This document shows positions 22,417 through 28,850 of a stretch of DNA of 64,000 nt, one piece after another. Each line of letters starts with the position of its first letter. The first letter of the stretch is position 1. Source of the stretch: Microthyrium microscopicum (lineage: Eukaryota > Ascomycota > Dothideomycetes > Microthyriales > Microthyriaceae); NCBI GenBank assembly GCA_010405405.1, contig MU004238.1:1750374-1814373 (forward strand). The letters run 5' to 3'. The position numbers were made by a program, and so were the translations under genes. Below the pieces are notes generated by a model that saw only the letters and a program-made list of their open reading frames with translations, made no database searches and had not been told where the DNA came from.

Positions 22417-22433
22417 TTAGATACCTGATCTAA
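22417..22433 (-). promoter_or_regulatory. Inverted repeat TTAGAT-N5-ATCTAA, copy 1
   Basis: The site reads ttagatacctgatctaa: perfect 6-bp half sites around a 5-bp spacer, 68 bp upstream of ATG 22349. It is 58 bp downstream (in gene direction) of a TATA box at 22492-22498. Confidence 0.65.
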
Positions 22434-22491
22434 GATGAAGTGTTTTTGATGACCGAAGAATGGAAACCAGCAATTGAAGGACTAAGGCATG

Positions 22492-22498
22492 TCTTATA
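22492..22498 (-). promoter_or_regulatory. TATA box of the 67-aa gene
   Basis: On the minus strand it reads CTCTATAAGACA. It aligns with CTGTATATAGCC before the 610-aa gene and CTGTATAAAGCC before the 170-aa gene, at the same distance from the inverted repeat. Confidence 0.55.
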
Positions 22499-22710
22499 GA
22501 GTTTTCGAACACTGTGAACAAACGTTGACGTTTGAATTTTGGTAGGGAAGTTGGCGACATGCGATCAGTCTATGATCGAACGGCTCCGTTTGATACGCAA
22601 AGGTGAAAATGATTACAAACGAATCAATTCACTGTTGCGAAAATTGGAGCATTGGTACTCGGCTGGCTGCACAAAAATAGTCGTTGTCCTGAATCGTTGC
22701 GGCTACTACT

Positions 22711-24543
22711 CTAGTTCACTTGTTCGTCCTGACCATGAGTTTTGAGGCTTGAACACTTCCTTTTCGGCTCTTTCTCGATAGGATAACAACAAGGCATATC
22801 CAAAGTCTCGGGCATCTCCAGTGGGATGGGTTCCTTGGCACGGGCCCATTCCTCGAATGGATCAAAGAGCTCCCAGGGGCCCGAGATAGTCGCACTCATT
22901 CCAGGCCTGTGGTCTTCGCTGACTTTCGCCTGGTCACTGTGGTCTTCGCTGACTTTCGCCTGGTCACTGTGGTCTTCGCTGACTTTCGCCTGGTCACTGT
23001 GGTCTTCGCTGACTTTCGCCTGGTCACTGTGATCTTCGCTGATTGTCTTCTGGTTACTTCGGTCTGCTAGGCACTTACGTGGTATTTGAAAATCATTGGA
23101 AGGGCCGCCAAACCGTGGAGATTGAACACGTACTTCGACAGACTGAGGAGATGTTTGAGACGCATACGGGGAAGAATACTGAGAAACATGTTCAGCCGAG
23201 TACGGAGCCGCAGATTGAGGAGCATATGGAGAAGCTGATTTTGCAGGAAGTTCGATAGACTGAGGAGTTGTTTGAGACGAATACGGCGAAGAATATTCAG
23301 AAACATGTTCAGCCGAGTACGGAGCCGCAGACCGAGAATCATATGGAGAAGCTGATATTGCAGGTAGTTCGCTAGACTGAGGAGATGTTCGAGACGCATA
23401 TTGAGAAGAATATTGAGAAACATGTTCAGCAGAATATGGAGCTACAGACTCAGGAGTATATGGAGAAGCTGATTGAGCAGGTAGCTCTAAAGACTGAGGT
23501 GATGTTCGAGACGCATACTCAGAGGGATATTGAGAAACATATTCAGCAGCATACGGAATCGTAGGTTGAGAGTCATACTGAGCCGTGTACGGCAGAGCAT
23601 ATGGAGAAGCTGATTGAGTCGTACATGGACGGTCATATGGAGATGTTGTTCGGGCGGCATACTGATGATACTGATGATCCTGATGTGAAGTAGCATGAAC
23701 CGCATACTGCTGTTCATATTGAGAAGCTGGTTGAGTCGTGTCTTGATAATCATATTGAGAAGCTGATTGAGCCGCATACCCAGGAGCTGATTGAGCAGTG
23801 TAATGACCACCTTGAGAAGCCGAACGAGCCGCAAACTGAGGAATAAATGGAAAAGCCGATTGAGCCGTAAACTGAGGACTATATGGAGACCCGAATTGAG
23901 AAACTGATTGAGAAACTGATTGAGCCGGATACTGTGAATCAGATTGAGCTGGATACTGTGGATCACATTGAGCCAGATACTGCGAAGCTGATTGATGAGC
24001 CAGTTGAGCCGTGTACTGTGGATCACATTGAGCTGAATACTCTGGATCAGATTGAGCCGGATACTGAGAAGCTGATTGATGAGCTGGTTGAGCCGTATAC
24101 TGAATATCATCTTGAGAAACTGATTGAGGCGGATACTTTGCATCAGATTGAGGCGGATACTGAGAAGCTGATTGATGAGCTGGTTGAGCCGTATACTGAA
24201 TATCATCTTGAGAAACGGATTGAGGCGGATACTTTGCATCAGATTGAACCGGATACCGAGAAGCTGATTGATGAGCTGGTTGAGCAGTATACTGAATATT
24301 ATCTTGAGAAGCTGTTTGAGGCGGATACTTTGCATCAGATTGAGCTGGATACTGAGGAGCCAGCTGAGTTGTATACTGAACATCATCTTGAGAAGCTGAT
24401 TGAGGCAGATACTGACGAGCTGATTGAGGCGGACATGGAGGAGCAGGGTTAGGATCAGACTGAAATCCATACCGTCGAACAAATCGACGAATGGGAGATG
24501 GAGTACCAGGGATGAGACATGAGGGAAATTCACGATATGACAT
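22711..24543 (-). CDS. Gln/Ser/Tyr/Pro-rich tandem-repeat protein (610 aa)
   Basis: A single exon of 610 aa that I do not recognise. The unique N-terminus (1-30, MSYREFPSCLIPGTPSPIRR) is followed by about 3-4 copies of a 32-residue unit (about 37-164) built around SDAKYPPQSVSQDDIQYTAQ. A degenerate Gln/Ser/Tyr region comes next, then four 39-residue units (332 to about 475; SAEHVSQYSSQYASRTSPQS) and four perfect 10-residue units EDHSDQAKVS (503-542). The unique C-terminal 65 residues are acidic and then basic with a Cys pair (MPCCYPIEKEPKRKC). There is no signal peptide or membrane segment. The Q/S/Y composition resembles prion-like low-complexity proteins that phase-separate; that is inference only. 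Long antisense frames over this gene come from the same periodic repeats. It shares its promoter design with both flanking genes. Confidence 0.7.
   Translation of the reverse strand: MSYREFPSCLIPGTPSPIRRFVRRYGFQSDPNPAPPCPPQSARQYLPQSASQDDVQYTTQLAPQYPAQSDAKYPPQTASQDNIQYTAQPAHQSASRYPVQSDAKYPPQSVSQDDIQYTAQPAHQSASQYPPQSDAKYPPQSVSQDDIQYTAQPAHQSASQYPAQSDPEYSAQCDPQYTAQLAHQSASQYLAQCDPQYPAQSDSQYPAQSVSQSVSQFGSPYSPQFTAQSAFPFIPQFAARSASQGGHYTAQSAPGYAAQSASQYDYQDTTQPASQYEQQYAVHATSHQDHQYHQYAARTTSPYDRPCTTQSASPYALPYTAQYDSQPTIPYAAEYVSQYPSEYASRTSPQSLELPAQSASPYTPESVAPYSAEHVSQYSSQYASRTSPQSSELPAISASPYDSRSAAPYSAEHVSEYSSPYSSQTTPQSIELPAKSASPYAPQSAAPYSAEHVSQYSSPYASQTSPQSVEVRVQSPRFGGPSNDFQIPRKCLADRSNQKTISEDHSDQAKVSEDHSDQAKVSEDHSDQAKVSEDHSDQAKVSEDHRPGMSATISGPWELFDPFEEWARAKEPIPLEMPETLDMPCCYPIEKEPKRKCSSLKTHGQDEQVN
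22918..23037. repeat. 30-bp minisatellite, four copies
   Basis: Four tandem 30-bp units (core gactttcgcctggtcactgt on the plus strand) encode EDHSDQAKVS four times on the minus strand. Copies are identical except for one base near the end of the array, so the array is young or homogenised. Copy number is likely to vary between strains. Confidence 0.9.
23119..23550. repeat. 117-bp coding repeats, about four copies
   Basis: This DNA encodes the 39-residue units of the 610-aa protein, starting at residues 332, 371, 410 and 449. The copies are diverged, unlike the 30-bp array next to them. Confidence 0.8.
24052..24435. repeat. 96-bp coding repeats, three clear and one degenerate copy
   Basis: This DNA encodes the 32-residue units of the 610-aa protein (residues 69-164, plus a diverged copy at 37-68). 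The period is exactly 96 bp. Confidence 0.85.
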
Positions 24544-24557
24544 GATGGTAAAGAGAA

Positions 24558-24574
24558 GTAGATACCAGATCTAA
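24558..24574 (-). promoter_or_regulatory. Inverted repeat, copy 2 (one mismatch)
   Basis: gtagataccagatctaa lies 15 bp upstream of ATG 24543, the same distance as copy 4 from ATG 25398. It is a second copy of the element at 24631, 73 bp away. Confidence 0.6.
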
Positions 24575-24630
24575 GCGGAGGTGTTCTGGATGCTGAAAGA
24601 GCTTTGATTGGAACTTTGAAGATGCAAAAA

Positions 24631-24647
24631 TTAGATACCAGATCTAA
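24631..24647 (-). promoter_or_regulatory. Inverted repeat TTAGAT-N5-ATCTAA, copy 3
   Basis: ttagataccagatctaa is a perfect inverted repeat, 88 bp upstream of ATG 24543 and 58 bp from the TATA box at 24706-24712. The bases between repeat and TATA align with those before the 67-aa gene (gttgatgagtgaag versus tttgatgaccgaag; accagccattgaag versus accagcaattgaag). Confidence 0.7.
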
Positions 24648-24705
24648 GTCCATATATTGTTGATGAGTGAAGCGTCAAGACCAGCCATTGAAGAACTGAA
24701 GCAGG

Positions 24706-24712
24706 CTATATA
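24706..24712 (-). promoter_or_regulatory. TATA box of the 610-aa gene
   Basis: It reads CTGTATATAGCC on the minus strand, about 165 bp upstream of ATG 24543. Confidence 0.55.
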
Positions 24713-24780
24713 CAGCCATTGAACAGAAGACTCAAACGGAAACCTTGAAATCTGTTTGAGAAATTAGTAGATCCCTACCA

Positions 24781-24804
24781 AAACAGAGTCCAACGGCTCT
24801 GTTT
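24781..24804. promoter_or_regulatory. Inverted repeat AAACAGAG-N8-CTCTGTTT
   Basis: Perfect 8-bp arms around an 8-bp loop (tccaacgg), about 75 bp beyond the TATA box of the 610-aa gene. The element aacggctctgtttgat within and after it recurs as aacggctccgtttgat at about 22579 before the 67-aa gene. It is a candidate upstream activating site, or could form a hairpin in a read-through transcript. Confidence 0.4.
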
Positions 24805-24885
24805 GATGCTGTGAGATGAACTAACCTCAAACGAACGTATTGCTGCTAGAAAAGATAACCGGCATCCATCTGGCTGAGCACACCG

Positions 24886-25398
24886 TTATTTGGACGACGA
24901 CTTGTAAGCTTTGTAGGCTGCCTTGCCCAATTTCACAGCCATGCTGCCCTTAGAGTTGGTCTTCTTAGTGCGTGGGCTATTGTTGCTAGTCGTCGAAGTG
25001 CTGTTCCCGAGGAGAGGTGTGACGGTTTCCACTGCGGTGGCCGCAAAGCCAGCGATCTCTTTTCCGTGATCTTTGACGAAGCTCATCCCTTGACGGAGAC
25101 GATGCTTGGAAGCTGTTGCTTCGAGTGGAACATCGTTTGGAAGAGATGCCGTTTGGGTGACATTAGCTGGTCTTGGTGGTAAGGCTTTTGGGAGAAGTGG
25201 CTCAGATTCCGATCTGGTCGTCGTTTGGTGATAGCCCATGCCGTCAAGTTTATCCTGCTCCCTCAGTTCTTCTGTGCTTGAATACGGTTGTTCTATCAAT
25301 TGAGTCGTAGCAGGTCCAAACGACACGACCTTTTTGGGTTTGGACTCAGTTTCGCTGGTAGGCTCGGCTTTGAATGCGGACTTAATGTGGTTGAGCAT
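24886..25398 (-). CDS. Hypothetical 170-aa basic protein under the shared promoter
   Basis: A single exon of 170 aa with no recognised domain. The N-terminal part is disordered and charged (KPKKVVSFGPATTQLIE). A weakly hydrophobic stretch follows (GKEIAGFAATAVETVTPLLG, about 111-130). The Ser/Asn/Lys-rich end is SMAVKLGKAAYKAYKSSSK. The hydrophobic part is too short and polar to call a membrane helix with confidence. It is the most upstream of the three co-oriented genes sharing TATA/inverted-repeat leaders. Its inverted repeat lies 15 bp before the ATG. Function unknown. Confidence 0.65.
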   Translation of the reverse strand: MLNHIKSAFKAEPTSETESKPKKVVSFGPATTQLIEQPYSSTEELREQDKLDGMGYHQTTTRSESEPLLPKALPPRPANVTQTASLPNDVPLEATASKHRLRQGMSFVKDHGKEIAGFAATAVETVTPLLGNSTSTTSNNSPRTKKTNSKGSMAVKLGKAAYKAYKSSSK

Positions 25399-25412
25399 GT
25401 TGATGGAGTTGA

Positions 25413-25429
25413 TTAGATGCCAGATCTAA
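25413..25429 (-). promoter_or_regulatory. Inverted repeat TTAGAT-N5-ATCTAA, copy 4
   Basis: ttagatgccagatctaa lies 15 bp upstream of ATG 25398, with 56 bp between it and the TATA box at 25486-25492. Confidence 0.7.
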
Positions 25430-25485
25430 AGGGAAGTATAATAGTATTGTTGGAGTATAAAGAATCATAGCTGGCGGATCAAGGG

Positions 25486-25492
25486 CTTTATA
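25486..25492 (-). promoter_or_regulatory. TATA box of the 170-aa gene
   Basis: It reads CTGTATAAAGCC on the minus strand, about 90 bp upstream of ATG 25398. Confidence 0.6.
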
Positions 25493-25724
25493 CAGCGATC
25501 CAGCGTGACAATGGGCTGGACTTGTTGGCTGACAGTAACAAAGCACCCACAGACTGTGGTAGCTTTGTTGGTATCAAAGCGAACGGATCGCTCAGGAGAG
25601 AAAGTCACAGGAGATAGAACTGTCAGCAATCAGCTTTGTTCTCTGTTCTGCATCATTTGCACCAGTGACTGGCAATGGTTGATATTGATCATATCTTGGG
25701 TTTAGCTTTTACTGTCTGAATCGT

Positions 25725-26842
25725 TCACAATGATTTCAGTAATTCGTTTACAGCTGTATTGGCGAACCGTTTTCTCTCTGCTTCAGGCATCGCTGAACTG
25801 GTGTCTGTGACTTCTGTTAGCATGTCGTCTGGATTTGTTTAATTATCAATGACTGCATGGCAGAACACGACATTCGCCGCAGATACTTGCCTTTTATCGC
25901 TTGCAGTTGAGACATCATCTTCTCCAGCCCTTCCACCTGTAACTCTTCATCTTCAAGCTGACCGCCATCTCCGCCATGTGCAATAGAGCTCTTCAGTCCG
26001 AGCAATTCGGACCCCATCTCAGCCTCCTCTGCGGCAAACGTAGACGAGAAGTCTATTTCTTCATCAGGATCATCGAAGTCGCCAAAGTCCAGATCATCGT
26101 CACCATTCCAGTCAGTTGCTTCGATGGCCTCCTGTAGCCGCTCTACGCCAGCTGGCTCTACGCTCATATCAGCACTAAATTCCCTAAGATCTCTGGCTAA
26201 GAGGAGATGAGGTTACTTACCACCAAACTCATTCCGCCCTTTCGCTTCCGAATCAATATACTCAAACCCAAACTCCCTACATACATCATCCCATTCATCA
26301 TATGGCTTATCCAGGTAAGGCGTAATACTCTGGGGCGTGACTACAGCCAAACACGTTCCATCCCAGCCATACCCCGCCGCCTTCTCGATGACAGTCTGAA
26401 TAGCTTTGATCGTGGCCTTCACACTTTCCTAAACACACCATTAATATCACCCAAATTAACCCCCTTATTGGGTGGAGAAGCTTACAAAGTCCTCCTGCGT
26501 GACTGGGCGCCGAAAGCAGTAAATCCAAGCCCCTAGCGAAGTAATGACCTCTCGCGCTTCAGTCTTCGAAAATTCGGTAGTCCATTCATCCAGAGAAGAT
26601 ATTTCGTCGATCCATATTGGTAGGTCGGCGGTGTAGTAGTTTGTTTTGATGGCCCAGATGTGGGAGAGACCGGCGGTGGAATTGTCGACTGGAGCGGGCG
26701 ATGAGCCGCATAGACCTGTAATGTCGTTAGATCATTCGATGGCTTTGTGAAAGGGGGTTTGGGACGGACTGGTGAGGAGTTCTAAGACACCTGTGTCGGG
26801 TGCTCCGAGGAGTAATATTCGTCGTGGTCGTTTTATGTCCAT
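25725..26842 (-). CDS. Alpha/gamma-adaptin-binding protein p34 family (Irc6-like)
   Basis: Five exons (minus): 26842-26770, 26715-26486, 26428-26217, 26162-25891 and 25804-25725, 288 aa. The N-terminus MDIKRPRRILLLGAPDTGVL is the degenerate GTPase-like fold of the p34/AAGAB/Irc6 family. ADLPIWIDE, ARE and AWIYCFRRP follow, and then the acidic C-terminal region (DWNGDDDLDFGDFDD) with a short final helix. Family members act as chaperones or regulators of clathrin adaptors AP-1/AP-2; fungal Irc6 binds AP-1. The last intron appears to be GC-AG (AAAG|gcaagt, branch GCTAAC), because it joins two family-like segments. The third intron's boundaries are uncertain: the model uses 26216-26163, but a GTAAGT donor 4 nt upstream fits only a 24-bp intron. 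Confidence 0.75.
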
Positions 26843-27250
26843 GTTTGTGTAGGGGAATGGTTTGAGGGATGGAAGTTAAGAGACGGATCTTACGATTTAT
26901 TGGTGGCCAAACCACACGATTAAAAGCAACAACCACTTAGCTTTCGAGATCAGAGATAGTATTGCTTTTGCATCAAGAAGATATCTTGATTCTAAAAATA
27001 TTTGATATGTGCCATTAATCAATATTCATTCATTGTAAGTCAAAGCCTGTAGCGATATCTTCTAGGCCGGCCATTTTCATCATCAGTTTGAGATCTTCTA
27101 CATCCCACCTGGAAATCGGCATGACCTTTCAAGTTTGTCATCCAGAGGAAGCGAATTCAACCATTCCGAACATATCGTCGGAGCATCGCTCCACTGAGTT
27201 CTTGAGACCCCAAAATCAAAGTAGCAATTTCACCCTCCATCCATCAATGC
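26843..27250. other. Intergenic, p34/Irc6 promoter and Sm D3 3' flank
   Basis: About 400 bp, AT-rich around 26940-27050, with no gene supported. Confidence 0.5.
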
Positions 27251-27797
27251 TCAAGGACCGCCCCGCCCTCCACCACCACCACGACCCATCGATTGTCCTC
27301 TCGCTCTGCTAACCGTCGCCCGACCTCTAGCCAAGCCAACACCACGTCCCTTGCGATCCTTCTGTCTGAACATCGGCGCATTCCTAACAACCAGTAAGTA
27401 TGTATGTCGTAGCAACCGTAATGGCTAAAGATAAGTGGTCGTACCGTAACATATCAGGCACAATGAAAAACCGCACATGCGATCCACGAATATACACCTG
27501 ATCCAAATGCGACACGCGACCGTCTCGTGCAGTCACGGTAATATCTTTGAGTTGTACGTTCATGTTGTCTTCGGCTACACCAGCAATCAGTAAACATGTT
27601 TTTCGAGGCGGTATAGTTTGCGCGCACCTTCTAGGAGCTTGCCGCGGTAGACTTGGCCGGAGGAGAGTTCGAGTGTAACGACATGGCCCTGGGAATGCGC
27701 ATTAGTACAAGCTCTCGGTGAGTGAGTGGGGAGGGGGAGGAGTGCGTACTGTAGCTTCGTTGAGTAGTTTGATGGGGATACCGATCGTGCTGGTCAT
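27251..27797 (-). CDS. SMD3: Small nuclear ribonucleoprotein Sm D3
   Basis: Four exons (minus): 27797-27750, 27688-27628, 27574-27445 and 27383-27251, 123 aa, with every junction in frame. [16 protein letters not shown] then [20 protein letters not shown] gives Sm motif 1. [14 protein letters not shown] and [20 protein letters not shown] (Sm motif 2) are diagnostic for Sm D3. The basic RG-rich tail ([11 protein letters not shown]) is a typical arginine-methylation target. The protein forms part of the heptameric Sm ring around U1, U2, U4 and U5 snRNAs in the nucleus. It is divergent from GEP4 with only about 230 bp between start codons. Confidence 0.93.
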
Positions 27798-28026
27798 CTT
27801 CGCGATAGTATGAGAATATGGGAGAGCGAAGAGGAGGTGGTATTAGTTTGGAATTGGCGAGAGTTTTTGGGTGTTGAAATTCTGTGGAAGGCTGCAGCTC
27901 GAAAATGAGAGCTTGTGACTTTAGGGTTGAGAAGGAGTGAACCCTAACGCGGCTGTCTCTTCTCAACGCGATTGATTGATTCAAGAGCAACGTCATTGAA
28001 GAAGAGCAATATTTAAGATCTTTGAA

Positions 28027-28823
28027 ATGACTTGGTTGAATTTCTCTGGTACGGTGAATGCGTTTCGGCTACTTCGAGATCCCTCCTTGTGTCTGCCTCA
28101 TCACACAGTCTCGACCTTCAACTCTCTGCCCATTCCATTGACCAAGGCACTACAGAAACAGCATGACAAGAGCGAACTGGATATTCGGGCCGTTGTGCTA
28201 GATAAAGACAACTGTTTTGCTGTTCCACACAGCAATGAGGTCTACGAAGGATATAAGGTAGATCTCTACTCGTTCACAAGCTCACACAGAAAAACTGACA
28301 GCAATGTAGGTCAAGTTTAGGCAATTACGGGAAGCATATCCTGGATCAAAGCTACTAATTGTCTCCAATACGGCGGGTACATCATCAGATAAGAACCACG
28401 CTGAGGCGGCCTTACTGGAGAAGAATACTGGAGTAGCTGTGCTGCGTCATGACACCAAGGTATATGATGAGACGAGCCACTGCTGGAATATTTACTCATT
28501 GCTACTAGAAACCTGGCTGCCATGAAGAAGTAATGCGCTATCTGCGAAAATCTGATGCTGGAGTGACTTCACCGTCTCAAGTGGCCATTGTTGGTGATCG
28601 ACTACTCACTGACATGATGCTCGCGAACACGATGGGCTCCTATGGATTTTGGATTCGCGATGGCGTGAAAGAAGCAGGCATACGGCCGAGTTTCGTGAGT
28701 TCAATATTCCATGCCTGTTCTAAGCCTAATCGTTCACAGATTGCCCGCATGGAAGGTCGGTTGGCGACGTTCCTCTTTCGGCGTCGCTTCATTCCACAAA
28801 ATCCGACCAGTCCATTTGAATGA
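28027..28823 (+). CDS. GEP4: Mitochondrial phosphatidylglycerophosphatase GEP4
   Basis: Four exons (28027-28257, 28310-28459, 28509-28694, 28740-28823), 216 aa. This HAD-superfamily phosphatase carries the nucleophile motif VVLDKDNC, then LLIVSNTAG (motif 2), KPGCHEEVMRYL and VAIVGDRLLTDMMLAN (motif 4), and a C-terminal RLATFLFRRR. Gep4 dephosphorylates phosphatidylglycerophosphate to phosphatidylglycerol in the mitochondrial matrix, a step in cardiolipin synthesis. The N-terminus MTWLNFSGTVNAFRLLRDPS matches the family start, which supports ATG 28027. The stop is 27 bp from the UTP8 stop on the other strand, so the 3' UTRs probably overlap. Confidence 0.92.
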
Positions 28824-28850
28824 GAATTCTTCAACACTGCTTGCATTATA

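Noticed and set aside
23883-24452. Plus-strand 189-codon repeat frame (EKLIDELVEPYTEYHLE-like)
   Set aside because: It is the antisense reading of the same periodic DNA. It looks helical and regular only because the repeat length is a multiple of three.
23487-24653. Long antisense-frame protein (388 aa, Leu/Ile/Arg-rich) over the repeat gene
   Set aside because: It is a frame shadow of the 96- and 117-bp repeats; its own periodicity copies theirs and it has no independent start or promoter.
26197-26220. A 24-bp intron in the p34/Irc6 gene (GTAAGT...CTTAG)
   Set aside because: Too short to splice. A 54-bp alternative with a GTAACC donor keeps the frame and fits better.
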